A stretch of 64,000 nt of DNA from JAVEDQ01 sp963783105. Its GTDB lineage: Bacteria > Actinomycetota > Actinomycetes > Frankiales > Frankiaceae. Below the pieces are notes generated by a model that did not search any database, was not told the origin of the DNA, and saw only the letters and a program-made list of their open reading frames with translations. The stretch spans positions 174,404 through 238,403 of the forward strand of contig CAWAMI010000005.1 in assembly GCA_963783105.1 (NCBI GenBank), written 5' to 3'. A program made the translations under genes and the position numbers. Numbering within the stretch: the first letter of the stretch is position 1; the number at the start of each line of letters is the position of its first letter. Shown here piece by piece: positions 1 to 7,894 of the stretch.

Positions 1-615
1 ACCGGGGCCGAGGACGAGATTGAAGACGCCGGGCGGGAAGTCGGCCTCGACGAAGCACTCGGCGAGCAGGGTCGAGCACCAGGCCGTGCTGGGCGCCGGG
101 ACCCAGACGACCGCGTTGCCGGCGGCGAGCGCCGGCGCGACGATCTCGCTCGGCATCGTGTACGGCCAGTTCCACGGCGACACGCAGGCCACCACGCCAC
201 GGGGGCGCCGCACGAGCAGGGCCCGCCGGTTCGGCGCCGCGGCGACGCCGATGGAACCCTCGATCCGTACACCGTCCTCGGCGGCGAGGCGGAGCAGGGT
301 GAGCAGCTCGTCGACCTCGTCGGAGCTCTCGGTCAGCGGCTTGCCCTGGTCGAGGGTGCAGGTGCGGACCAGCTCGGCCCGCTTCGACTCGACGACGTCG
401 GCGACGCGGTGCAGCTTGGCGGACCGGTCGAACGGCGAGAGCCGGCCCCAGGCCTGCGCTGCCTCGGACGCGGCGCGCAGCGCGTCCTGGGCGTCCTCGC
501 GGCCGCCGTCGGGGAGGCTGCCGATCGTCTCGCCGGTGGCGGGGCTGGTCGCCTCCGACGTGGCGCCGGAACGGGCGTCGCGCCATTCCCCGGCGACGAA
601 CATCTGCGCGCTCAC
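1..615 (-). CDS. Aldehyde dehydrogenase family protein (N-terminal part; runs off left edge)
   Basis: Reading leftwards from a GTG at 615 gives about 205 residues with no stop before the window edge, so only the N-terminal NAD-binding half is present. The SPWNWPY motif near residue 146 is the classic NAD(P)-binding segment of aldehyde dehydrogenases, which oxidise aldehydes to acids. It is followed by the ...APALAAGNAV... strand-loop and an FPPGVFNLV motif, both typical. The catalytic Cys and Glu lie outside the window, so the substrate class (for example succinate semialdehyde or a generic aldehyde) cannot be assigned. A GGGAG lies about 10 nt before the GTG; an in-frame ATG at 603 is an alternative start. 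It lies downstream of the HMG-CoA reductase on the same strand, separated by 115 bp that carry a 13-bp tandem repeat. Confidence 0.9.
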   Translation of the reverse strand, partial: MSAQMFVAGEWRDARSGATSEATSPATGETIGSLPDGGREDAQDALRAASEAAQAWGRLSPFDRSAKLHRVADVVESKRAELVRTCTLDQGKPLTESSDEVDELLTLLRLAAEDGVRIEGSIGVAAAPNRRALLVRRPRGVVACVSPWNWPYTMPSEIVAPALAAGNAVVWVPAPSTAWCSTLLAECFVEADFPPGVFNLVLGPG

Positions 616-661
616 GCGGTTGCCGCTCCCGTCTGCTCGCCGTCGGGCCCCGGGAGCAGTT

Positions 662-700
662 TCACCGAACAGTGTCACCGAACAGTGTCAGCGAACAGCG
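662..700. repeat. 13-bp tandem repeat (3 copies) upstream of the aldehyde dehydrogenase
   Basis: TCACCGAACAGTG at 662-674 and again at 675-687 is followed by TCAGCGAACAGCG at 688-700, with two substitutions. The array ends 47 bp before the aldehyde dehydrogenase GTG, between that gene and the HMG-CoA reductase stop. A position just upstream of a start suggests an operator or promoter-spacing repeat; that is inference. Confidence 0.75.
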
Positions 701-730
701 TCACCCCCGCGTGATCCACAGGGGAGGCGA

Positions 731-1924
731 CTACTTGCGGTTCCGGCCGTACGTGTCGTGGCTGGTCACCCAGTCGCCCGCGACGACGGCGGCGCCGAGC
801 GAGGTCTCGCCGGCGAGCACGACGCCGGCGCAGATCTCGGCGAACTTGTTCACCTTGCCCTTGCCGACGCAGCCCAGCATCTCCAGGCACTCCCGCTGGG
901 TGGCGAGGCTCGTCCCGCCCCCGTAGGTGGCGACGATCAGCGCCGGCAGGGTGATCGACCAGTAGTAGTCGCCGTTCTCGAGGAGTTCGGCGTAGACGAC
1001 GCCGGCGTGCGACTCGGAGATGTTGGCGGCGTCCTGCCCCGTGGCGATGAAGATGGCCGTCAGCCCGTTGGCCGCGTGGCTGCCGTTGTTGGCGCCGCCG
1101 ACGAGGAAGGCGCCGGCGGTCGAGATCTGCCTCGCCCGGTACAGCGTGCGGGTGTCGGTGTGCATGAGCCGCTGCAACACGTCGTTCTTGACCGTCGCCT
1201 CGGCGACCACGCGCCGGCCGCGGGTCAGGAGCATGTTGATCCGGCTGTGCTTCTTGTCCGTGTCCATGTTCCCGGACAGGATGAAGTGCGGGCGGTCGGG
1301 GTGGTTCGCCTGAATCCACTCGCAGGCCGCCAGGGTGGCCTTGCCGGTCATGTTCTGGCCCGCTGCGTCGCCGGTCGTGTAGTTGAGGCGCAGGTACCGC
1401 AACGGCCCGATCTGGTACTGACCGATGTAGGTGAGCTTCCCGGACCTCGTGGTGCTCTCCGCCTCGGCCCGGATCTCGTCGGTGTGCGCGTCGACCCAGG
1501 CGCCGAACTCCCGGGCCTGCAGCGCGTCGTCGAAGACGAAGACCGGCGCCCGTTGCATCTGGTCGTCGACGACCGTCGTCTTCACGCCGCCGCACTCGGA
1601 CAGCAGCCGCATGCCGCGGTTGTAGCTGGCGATGAGCGTGCCCTCGGTGGTGGCCATCGGGACGAAGAACTCGCCCTGCGCGTGCTCGCCGTTGATGAGC
1701 AGGGGACCGGCGATCCCGAGCGGGACCTGCGCGGCCCCCACGAAGTTTTCGACGTTGCCGGGCAGCACCTCTGGGTCGAACGAGTACGAGCCGACGTGGT
1801 GCAGGTCGCTGCCGGTCTGTTCGCGGACGAAGGTTCGCCGCGCCTCGGCGGCCGCCGGTGTGTAGTCGTTCTCGGGGTCCCGAGGGATGCGCTTGCGGCC
1901 GGTTGCTGGCGTCGTTTCGGTCAT
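731..1924 (-). CDS. Hydroxymethylglutaryl-CoA reductase
   Basis: This 397-residue protein belongs to the HMG-CoA reductase family, which makes mevalonate from HMG-CoA with NAD(P)H. All four expected catalytic residues are visible: Glu94 in ATTEGTL, the Lys in DTDKK at 224/225, Asp298 in GQDAAN and His389 in VTSHD near the C-terminus. The glycine-rich ATYGGGTSL segment (332-340) matches the cofactor/dimer loop. The usual DAMGMN box is altered to DAAGQN. There are no N-terminal membrane spans, so it is cytosolic. AAGGA lies 6 nt before the ATG. No other mevalonate-pathway gene is in the window, so it may serve a distant cluster or another role. Family call is secure; physiological role is not. 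Confidence 0.93.
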   Translation of the reverse strand: MTETTPATGRKRIPRDPENDYTPAAAEARRTFVREQTGSDLHHVGSYSFDPEVLPGNVENFVGAAQVPLGIAGPLLINGEHAQGEFFVPMATTEGTLIASYNRGMRLLSECGGVKTTVVDDQMQRAPVFVFDDALQAREFGAWVDAHTDEIRAEAESTTRSGKLTYIGQYQIGPLRYLRLNYTTGDAAGQNMTGKATLAACEWIQANHPDRPHFILSGNMDTDKKHSRINMLLTRGRRVVAEATVKNDVLQRLMHTDTRTLYRARQISTAGAFLVGGANNGSHAANGLTAIFIATGQDAANISESHAGVVYAELLENGDYYWSITLPALIVATYGGGTSLATQRECLEMLGCVGKGKVNKFAEICAGVVLAGETSLGAAVVAGDWVTSHDTYGRNRK

Positions 1925-2033
1925 GGTCGTCCTTCGCTCGCAGCAGCCCCGAACGGGCGCTATCTGCCCCGGTTCCCGTGGCGCAACCTAGCGCCTGCTC
2001 GGGTGGTCCGAACAGGGTGCGGCCACGCCCGGA

Positions 2034-2093
2034 CAGGTGTGCGGCTGACGCGGAAGCCCTCTCGGCGGTCAACACCTGTTCAGGTGTGCCGCT
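2034..2093. promoter_or_regulatory. Palindrome ACACCTG-TT-CAGGTGT and 13-bp direct repeat upstream of HMG-CoA reductase
   Basis: A perfect 7-2-7 palindrome lies at 2072-2087, overlapping the stop codon of the minus-strand phosphodiesterase gene. Its right half continues into CAGGTGTGCCGCT (2081-2093), which repeats CAGGTGTGCGGCT at 2034-2046 with one mismatch. The pair sits 110-170 bp upstream of the HMG-CoA reductase start. The layout fits a dimeric repressor site, but no regulator is identified. Confidence 0.4.
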
Positions 2094-2766
2094 CCGCGGC
2101 GTCCTTGCCCGCCCGCAGCAGGAGCTCGATCGAGTCGGAGTAGACCGCGTCGCAGCCGTCGTCCCGCACCCGCCGGAGGACGTCGTCGGTCTGCACGTCC
2201 CAGCCGAAGGCGAACAGCCCGGCGTCGTGCGTCATCGCGACCCGGGCCGGCGTCCACTCCGGCTCCCGGAGGTTGAGCGCGTCGATGCCCTCGTCCGCGA
2301 GGAGCCGGACCAGAGGTTCGGTGGCGCGACCGCGCAGCCTCGTCGAATTGGCCAGGCGGACGCGGGACGACAGCGCGCGACAGCGGCGCAGCGCGGGAAC
2401 CTCGGCGCACAACCACAGGCGTTCGGTCGCGCCGACGGCGTCGGCGGCGGCGAGCACGGGTTCCTCGGCGTCGCTGCCCTTCAGGTCGAGGCTGAGCGCG
2501 TAGTCCGTGCCGAACTCGGCGTAGAGGTCGGGCAGCGAGGGCAGCCAGCTCGGTAGCTCGGCCGCGCGCATCTCGCGGATCCGCCGGCGCCGGCCCCCCT
2601 GCCAGAGCACCTCGTCGTGCACCAGCACCGGGACGTCGTCCGCCGTGAGCCAGACGTCCGACTCGAGCGCCCGGACGCCCGATTCGAGGGCTCGGCGGAA
2701 CGCGGGGAGGGTGTTCTCCCGCTGGCCCGGCTCGGGGGCGCCGCGGTGGGCGAAGGCGAACCTCAC
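2080..2766 (-). CDS. Glycerophosphodiester phosphodiesterase family protein
   Basis: The 228-residue product starts MRFAFAHRG (GTG start) and has the GDPD signature: HRG at residues 7-9, an ENT motif near 19-21, then ALESDVWLTADDVPVLVHDE, which carries the metal-binding Glu and Asp and the catalytic His. Such enzymes release glycerol 3-phosphate and an alcohol from glycerophosphodiesters. There is no signal peptide, so it is probably cytoplasmic. It lies between hisN and the HMG-CoA reductase on the same strand; a 16-bp inverted repeat separates it from hisN. A second, unrelated-looking GDPD gene lies at 32445-33200. Confidence 0.85.
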   Translation of the reverse strand: MRFAFAHRGAPEPGQRENTLPAFRRALESGVRALESDVWLTADDVPVLVHDEVLWQGGRRRRIREMRAAELPSWLPSLPDLYAEFGTDYALSLDLKGSDAEEPVLAAADAVGATERLWLCAEVPALRRCRALSSRVRLANSTRLRGRATEPLVRLLADEGIDALNLREPEWTPARVAMTHDAGLFAFGWDVQTDDVLRRVRDDGCDAVYSDSIELLLRAGKDAAERHT

Positions 2767-2778
2767 GACGACGGTCCG

Positions 2779-2845
2779 GCAACGAGGAAGATCATGATCC
2801 GGCGTGTCGTGCTCCGACGAGCCGCGGGGTGATCTTCCTCGTTGC
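2779..2845. repeat. Perfect 16-bp inverted repeat (candidate palindromic element or terminator)
   Basis: GCAACGAGGAAGATCA at 2779-2794 is the exact reverse complement of TGATCTTCCTCGTTGC at 2830-2845, with a 35-nt spacer. Both arms are followed outward or inward by extra TGATC/GATCATG sequence. It fills most of the gap between hisN and the phosphodiesterase gene. Arm length and AT content unlike the flanking genes suggest a REP/BIME-type element; termination of hisN is an alternative. Confidence 0.7.
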
Positions 2846-2875
2846 TCGTGATCATGCGGGCCCGGCCGCAGGAGG

Positions 2876-3670
2876 TCATCGCGTCGCCAGGAGCCGCAGC
2901 GCCTCGTCGTGCAGGAGCCCGTTGCTCACCACGACGCTGCCGCCGTCCGGCCCGGCCGCGCCGGCGAGATCGGTGAACCGGCCACCTGCCTCCTCGACGA
3001 TCACCTGCAGGGCGGCGAGGTCCCAGTGCGACACCTCCGGCTCGGCGGAGAGGTCGACGGCGCCCTCGGCAACCAGACAGTGCGACCAGAAGTCGCCGTA
3101 GGCGCGGGTGCGCCAGACCGAGCGGGCCAGGTCGAGGAAGCCGCCGAGCCGCGCCTGTTCCTCCCAGCCGGACAGCGACGAGTAGGCGAAGGACGCGTCG
3201 GCCAGATCGCCCACGCGCGAGACCGCGAGTCGGCGGGGCTCCGCCGCAAGGCCGTCGCGGCGCCAGGCCCCCGCGCCGCGGGCGGCCCACCAGCGGAACC
3301 CGAGGGCGGGTGCGCTCACCACCCCGACCTCGACGCGGCCGTCGACCTCGAGCGCGAGCAGCGTGGCCCACACCGGAACGGTGCGGATGAAGTTCTTGGT
3401 GCCGTCGACGGGGTCGATCACCCACCGGCGCCGGGCGTCCTCGGCCCCGGAGAAGCCCTGCTCCTCCCCGAGAACCGCGTCGTCCGGGTGCGTGGATGCG
3501 AGCCGGTCGCGCAGCGCCGCCTCGACGGCCCGGTCCGCATCGCTGACGGGCGTGCTGTCCGGCTTGGTCTCGACGACGAGGTCGAGCGAGGCGTAGCGGG
3601 TCAGCGTGATCTCGTCGGCGAGGTCGGCGAGTTGCAGGGCCAGCCCCAGGTCGTCGGCGGAAGTCGGCAC
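2876..3670 (-). CDS. hisN: Inositol monophosphatase family; probable histidinol-phosphatase HisN
   Basis: The 264-residue protein carries the complete metal-dependent phosphatase signature: GEEQG near residue 68, the WVIDPVDGTKNF metal/catalytic box, and a C-terminal SHWDLAALQVIVEEAGG segment. This subset with DPVDGTKNF and WDLAA resembles actinobacterial HisN, which dephosphorylates L-histidinol phosphate in histidine synthesis. Inositol or other sugar phosphates cannot be excluded because no his operon is nearby. The GTG start at 3670 is the only in-frame start that keeps the N-terminal helix. It is divergent from the TetR gene at 3783, sharing a 112-bp promoter region. Confidence 0.8.
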   Translation of the reverse strand: MPTSADDLGLALQLADLADEITLTRYASLDLVVETKPDSTPVSDADRAVEAALRDRLASTHPDDAVLGEEQGFSGAEDARRRWVIDPVDGTKNFIRTVPVWATLLALEVDGRVEVGVVSAPALGFRWWAARGAGAWRRDGLAAEPRRLAVSRVGDLADASFAYSSLSGWEEQARLGGFLDLARSVWRTRAYGDFWSHCLVAEGAVDLSAEPEVSHWDLAALQVIVEEAGGRFTDLAGAAGPDGGSVVVSNGLLHDEALRLLATR

Positions 3671-3782
3671 GCCGAGAACCTACGACGCCAAGAACCTACG
3701 ACGCCGAGCCCGTTGGACAGGAGAGCAAGAAATGTCAACGAGGGGCTTTACATCTCCGCGGAACTTGTCAACCATGGTGTGC

Positions 3783-4385
3783 ATGGCTTCGGTCCGGCAG
3801 CGCATCCTCGACGCCGCCCGCGACATCGTCGTCGCGGGCGACTGGGGACGGACGCGGATGACCGAGGTGGCCGCTCGTGCCGGCGTCAGTCGCCAGACGC
3901 TCTACAACGAGTTCGGCACCAAGGACGGGCTCGCGGTCGCCATGTCCGCGGCGCAGACGGAGTGGTTCCTCAGCCGCATCCAGGCGGAGCTCGACGAGCA
4001 CCCCGACGACCCGATCGCCGGCATCCGGGCGGCCGTCAGCTTCACCCTGGACGCCGGCGCCGACGACCCGATGCTCAAGGCGACGCTGTCGAGCGCCCGC
4101 GGAGCGAGCGAGCTGCTGCCGCTGCTGACCACCCGCGCCGAACCGCTGCTCACCTCGAGCCGTCGGGTGCTCACCGCCTACCTCACCGACCACTGGCCCT
4201 CGCTGCCGTACCGCGACGTCGCGCTCGTCGCCGACTCGCTGATCCGGCTGACGGTGAGCCACCTCGTTCTGCCCCTGGCCCCGAGCGAGACGGTCGCCGA
4301 CCAGCTCGCAGAACTCGCCGCGCGCGCCCTGCACCTGCCCGCGCATCCCATCAGCACGTCGCCTGCGAACAAGGAGATCCCGTGA
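3783..4385 (+). CDS. TetR/AcrR family transcriptional regulator
   Basis: The 200-residue product has an N-terminal TetR helix-turn-helix: RQRILDAARDIV, then MTEVAARAGVSRQTLYNEFGTKDGL. The C-terminal ligand domain does not match a group I can name. ATG 3783 gives the expected spacing to the first helix; ATG 3774 is also in frame. Its TGA overlaps the GTG of the diiron protein by two bases, so the two are co-transcribed and the regulator probably controls the enzyme. TGTCAAC occurs twice upstream (near 3734 and 3766), and GTTGGACA near 3712 forms an imperfect inverted pair with the first copy; these are possible operator half-sites. Confidence 0.88.
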   Translation: MASVRQRILDAARDIVVAGDWGRTRMTEVAARAGVSRQTLYNEFGTKDGLAVAMSAAQTEWFLSRIQAELDEHPDDPIAGIRAAVSFTLDAGADDPMLKATLSSARGASELLPLLTTRAEPLLTSSRRVLTAYLTDHWPSLPYRDVALVADSLIRLTVSHLVLPLAPSETVADQLAELAARALHLPAHPISTSPANKEIP

Positions 4386-5488
4386 CCACCCACGACCTCT
4401 ATGCCATCCCCGCCGACTCCGGGTGGAGCACGCCGATGGCCGGCGACACCCGCTTCACCTGGGAGTACGACGAGGGCCGCGACCGGCTCCTGAAGCTGTA
4501 CCAGAAGGGCAAGGACAAGCAGTGGGACTCGGTCAAGCGGATCGACTGGGATCTCGAGGTCGACCCGACGGACGCGCTCGGCCTGCCGAAGGAGACCATC
4601 CCGATCTTCGGCTCGCCGACGTACAACAAGCTCGGTGAGAAGGAGATCGCCGAGCTCACCCAGCACATGACCGCCTGGCAGTTCTCCCAGTTCCTGCACG
4701 GCGAGCAGGGCGCGATGATCTGTTCCGCCCGCATCGTCGAGGGTGTCCCGGACCTGGACTCGAAGTTCTACGCCAGCACCCAGACGATGGACGAGGCGCG
4801 GCACGCCGAGACCTATGCGCGCTTCCTGCAGGAGAAGATCGGGCTCCTCTACCCGATGAACACCAGCCTGCAGTCGCTGCTCAACTCGACGCTCACCGAC
4901 AGCCGCTGGGACATGCCCTACCTCGGCATGCAGGTGCTCATCGAGGGTCTGGCGCTCGCCGCGTTCGGTCTTCTGCGCGACATGACCACCAAGCCGCTGC
5001 CCAAGCAGATCCTCGCCTACGTGATGCAGGACGAGGCGCGGCACGTGGCTTTCGGACGGATGGCCCTCAAGGACGCCTACGCCCAGCTCACCACCGCCGA
5101 GCGGGAGGAGCGCGAGGAGTTCGTCGTCGAGGGCTGCTACCTCATGCGCGACCGGTTCCGCGGCGAGGAGGTCTGGGAGGCCATGGGCTTCCCGATGGAG
5201 GAGTGCATGGAGTACGTCGACAAGGCGCCCTACATGCAGATGTTCCGCTCCCTGCTGTTCAGCCGCATCGTCCCGATCGTGAAGGACATCGGGCTGTGGG
5301 GCGACAAGGTGCAGAAGGCCTACGCCGACATGGGCGTGCTCGACATGGCCGGCGTCGACCTGGCCGCGCTGATGAAGGCGGACGAGGACGTCGCCGAGTC
5401 GCTCGACCGCGAGCGGGCCGAGATCGCCGCCCGCCAGCAGGAGGTCGACGAGACCATCAGCCTGGGCGAGCAGGTCTCCGCCGTCTGA
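4382..5488 (+). CDS. Ferritin-like diiron protein (R2/AurF-type four-helix oxidase or oxygenase)
   Basis: The 368-residue product shows a complete carboxylate-bridged diiron pattern: Glu108 in LHGEQGA, the first ExxH at Glu138-His141 (MDEARHAE), Glu188 in LIEGLAL and a second ExxH at Glu218-His221 (QDEARHVAF). These ligands are shared by ribonucleotide reductase R2-like and N-oxygenase-like proteins, so an O2-activating oxidase or hydroxylase is likely; the substrate is unknown. The C-terminal 40 residues are Glu/Ala-rich. AAGGAG lies 5 nt before the GTG, which overlaps the TetR stop. There is no adjacent ferredoxin or reductase gene to supply electrons. Confidence 0.8.
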   Translation: MTTHDLYAIPADSGWSTPMAGDTRFTWEYDEGRDRLLKLYQKGKDKQWDSVKRIDWDLEVDPTDALGLPKETIPIFGSPTYNKLGEKEIAELTQHMTAWQFSQFLHGEQGAMICSARIVEGVPDLDSKFYASTQTMDEARHAETYARFLQEKIGLLYPMNTSLQSLLNSTLTDSRWDMPYLGMQVLIEGLALAAFGLLRDMTTKPLPKQILAYVMQDEARHVAFGRMALKDAYAQLTTAEREEREEFVVEGCYLMRDRFRGEEVWEAMGFPMEECMEYVDKAPYMQMFRSLLFSRIVPIVKDIGLWGDKVQKAYADMGVLDMAGVDLAALMKADEDVAESLDRERAEIAARQQEVDETISLGEQVSAV

Positions 5489-5512
5489 TCTCCCGCGGGT
5501 TCCGAGCGATCC

Positions 5513-6502
5513 CTAACAGGTGCGGCAGAACGTCGGGTCGGTCGAGCGCCCCGGCGTCCTGTCGCCCCCCGGGAGGCGATCGTCGAGCGGCACGGACTCG
5601 TCGAGGGAGACGGGGTCCCGTGGCTCGGGGATCTCCGACAGCGCGTCCTCAGCGGCGGTTGTCGAGCCGCGCAGCCGCCGATACCGCAGAGCCCGGTAGC
5701 CGACGACGGCCGACCAGCCCGTCACGACCAGCAGGCTGCCGGCCAGCGCGTCGACCAGGTAGTGGTTGGCGGTCGACATCACGACCAGCGTGGTGAGCAG
5801 CGGGTAGGCCACGCCGAGGATCCGCACGGACCGGGTTCGGGCGAAGCGCGCGAGGCACCAGCCGCTCCAGAGCGCCCAGCCCACATGCATCGACGGCATG
5901 GCTGCGAGCTGGTTGGTGAGAGCCCCGAACCCGCGGGGGGCGCTGGCCTCGTTGCCCCACCAGCCCCAGTCGCTGACACTCGCCAGGGTGTCGGTGAACC
6001 CGCTCCCGGTCAGGAGCCGCGGAGGAGCGGTCGGGAGCAGGAAGTAGCCGATCAGCGCGGCGCACGTGGCCAGGACCAGAGCGGTACGGGCCTCCCGGTA
6101 CCAGCCCGGATGCCGCCGGAACAGGAAGATCAGCACCGCCGGGGTGACGACGAAGTGAAGCGTGGCGTAGAAGTAGGCGGCGAGCACGGCGAGTGCGGGG
6201 AGATGCTGGAGTCCCGTGTTCAGCGGAGCCTCGACGGCCAGATGCCAGGTTCGCTCCCAGTGCAGCAGAGCCCGGCCGGTCCGCTCCGCCCCCGGTACGT
6301 CTGCGGATTGGAAGCCCCGGGTCAGTTCATAGGCGAAGTACAAGCCGCCGAGCAGCCCGATCTCCACCCACCAGCGTGGTGCCGGCCGTTCGTCCCGGCC
6401 TGTCGGCACGAAGTCGGTCTCGGATGGGCCGGGCTCCGATCGCGGCTTCTTCGAGGGGAGTGCGCGCTTCGAACCATCGACAGGGCTCACGAGCAAAGAC
6501 AT
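5513..6502 (-). CDS. PAP2-superfamily integral membrane protein (inositol phosphotransferase-like)
   Basis: This is a multi-pass membrane protein of about 329 residues with the PAP2 catalytic motifs AMPSMHVGWALW (Met202 onward) and, further on, ANHYLVDALAG. The arrangement resembles the Aur1/Ipt1-like PAP2_3 group, which transfers or removes lipid-linked phosphate groups at the membrane. I place the start at ATG 6502, which has CGGAG 6 nt upstream; an in-frame GTG at 6571 would add 23 residues. The C-terminal tail (about 50 residues) is charged and proline-rich. A paralogue with the same motifs lies at 50562-51617. It ends 24 bp from the convergent diiron gene. Confidence 0.8.
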   Translation of the reverse strand: MSLLVSPVDGSKRALPSKKPRSEPGPSETDFVPTGRDERPAPRWWVEIGLLGGLYFAYELTRGFQSADVPGAERTGRALLHWERTWHLAVEAPLNTGLQHLPALAVLAAYFYATLHFVVTPAVLIFLFRRHPGWYREARTALVLATCAALIGYFLLPTAPPRLLTGSGFTDTLASVSDWGWWGNEASAPRGFGALTNQLAAMPSMHVGWALWSGWCLARFARTRSVRILGVAYPLLTTLVVMSTANHYLVDALAGSLLVVTGWSAVVGYRALRYRRLRGSTTAAEDALSEIPEPRDPVSLDESVPLDDRLPGGDRTPGRSTDPTFCRTC

Positions 6503-6617
6503 GAGCGACTCCGAGAAGCGCCAGACATGTTCCACGATCGTTTGACGGAACGTAACGCGCCGAAGTGACACGCGCTTCCGAATATCGCGAGAAGTTGTGC
6601 TTCTCGCGTGCTGTCCG

Positions 6618-7757
6618 TTACAGCGCGCTGCGACGACGAAGGCCGCGGGCCATCAGGAGGCCGAACGGCACGGGGGCCCAGAAGGTGACCGCCCGGAACA
6701 GCAGCACGGCGGACAGCGCCGGACCCGCGGCGAGACCGGTGGCGACGAGCATCCCGACCAACGCTGCCTCCGTGGAGCCGATGCCCGACGGCGTCGGGAC
6801 CGCCGAACCGACGGCGGTGCCGACGAGGTAGCCCACGAGGATGGCGATGACGTGCGAGAAGGAACCGACGCCGGCCACCGCTGCCACGCTGACGACGAGG
6901 CCGAAGCCCATCATCAGGGTGGTGCCGCCGGACGCCAGGAGCAGGAACGTGAGGTCGCGCGGGCGGCGGCGCATGGAGGTGATCTGCCGGACCGCCTGAG
7001 CGGCCGCCGTGCGGAGACGGCGGGCCGCCCGCGCGGCGCGGGCCCGGCAACAGACCGTCACGCCGGCCAGCAGGGAGAGCACGACCCCGGCGACCAGCAC
7101 GACCGGCATCGACAGCGTCGGCGCGTGGGAGAACATGCGTCCTGCCGCGTCCGTCAGCGAGGCCTGCTGGCCGCCACCGATGAGGGTGCCTGCCGCCACC
7201 AGCAGCAGGAGCACCCCGCCCTTCGCCATCGCCCCGAACAGGTGCATCGCTCCGACCGACCCGACGGATCGGCTCGTGGGCTGGCCGCACTTCGCAAGGA
7301 AGCGCGCGTTGACCGCGGCGGCGCCGAGCCCGGACGGGGTGACCCGGTTCGCCGCGGCCGCCACGATCTGAACGCGGGTCGCCTCGCGAAGGCAGATGGG
7401 AACGCTGCTGCCGGCCGCCGCGCGGAGCGCGAGCGCGGACATCGTGTAGTGCCCGACGGCCGCTCCGACGAGGACGATGAGCCACGGCCACGACGACGTG
7501 ACCAGAACCCGAAGGCCCTCCGTCGCGGATTCCACGCCGTTGGTGAACGACCTCGCCCCCACCAGCGGGCTCGCCAGCAGGACGACGGCCGTCAGCACTC
7601 CGGCGAGGACGGCGATCAGCGTCGTGCGACGGGAGGGAGCCCAGCGCACGAGCGGTCGGTCCGACACCGGGGGGCGGGAGGTCGGGCCGTGCAGCCCCGC
7701 GACAACTGTCGGTGCCGGTGAGAGCACGTCGAGAGCCACGGGACTTCGCCCCTTCAC
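6618..7757 (-). CDS. Lysylphosphatidylglycerol synthase TM-region / UPF0104 flippase-like membrane protein
   Basis: The 379-residue product has a soluble N-terminus of about 45 residues followed by 7-8 hydrophobic segments. Conserved features of the UPF0104 (LPG synthase transmembrane) family are visible: ANRVTPSGLGAAAVNARFL and, near the C-terminus, SAVPTPSGIGSTEAALVGML. The aminoacyltransferase domain of true lysylphosphatidylglycerol synthases is absent, so it is the integral membrane half only, likely a lipid or glycolipid flippase-type protein. Start is a GTG with no clear Shine-Dalgarno. The gene faces the same way as the upstream TetR gene (7895-8527), 137 bp away. Confidence 0.8.
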   Translation of the reverse strand: MKGRSPVALDVLSPAPTVVAGLHGPTSRPPVSDRPLVRWAPSRRTTLIAVLAGVLTAVVLLASPLVGARSFTNGVESATEGLRVLVTSSWPWLIVLVGAAVGHYTMSALALRAAAGSSVPICLREATRVQIVAAAANRVTPSGLGAAAVNARFLAKCGQPTSRSVGSVGAMHLFGAMAKGGVLLLLVAAGTLIGGGQQASLTDAAGRMFSHAPTLSMPVVLVAGVVLSLLAGVTVCCRARAARAARRLRTAAAQAVRQITSMRRRPRDLTFLLLASGGTTLMMGFGLVVSVAAVAGVGSFSHVIAILVGYLVGTAVGSAVPTPSGIGSTEAALVGMLVATGLAAGPALSAVLLFRAVTFWAPVPFGLLMARGLRRRSAL

Positions 7758-7894
7758 GTCGGGCCGCGCGCAGCGGTGGGCTCAGTTCGGCGTCCTGGGG
7801 CACGCCTTGCGGGATTGCTTCTGGTGTGCCCGGGGCCACTCCGGCTCATGCGTCCGGCAGGCACGTCAGCGGTCCGCCGGGGGTAACGGCAGCG

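Noticed and set aside
20..2143. 707-codon open frame on the plus strand
   Set aside because: It is antisense to the aldehyde dehydrogenase and HMG-CoA reductase genes, is Arg/Pro-rich, and shows no domain; it is a high-GC shadow frame.
2909..5488. 859-codon frame as a fusion ahead of the diiron protein
   Set aside because: The first 490 codons are shadow of hisN and TetR; GTG 4382 with AAGGAG is the clear start.
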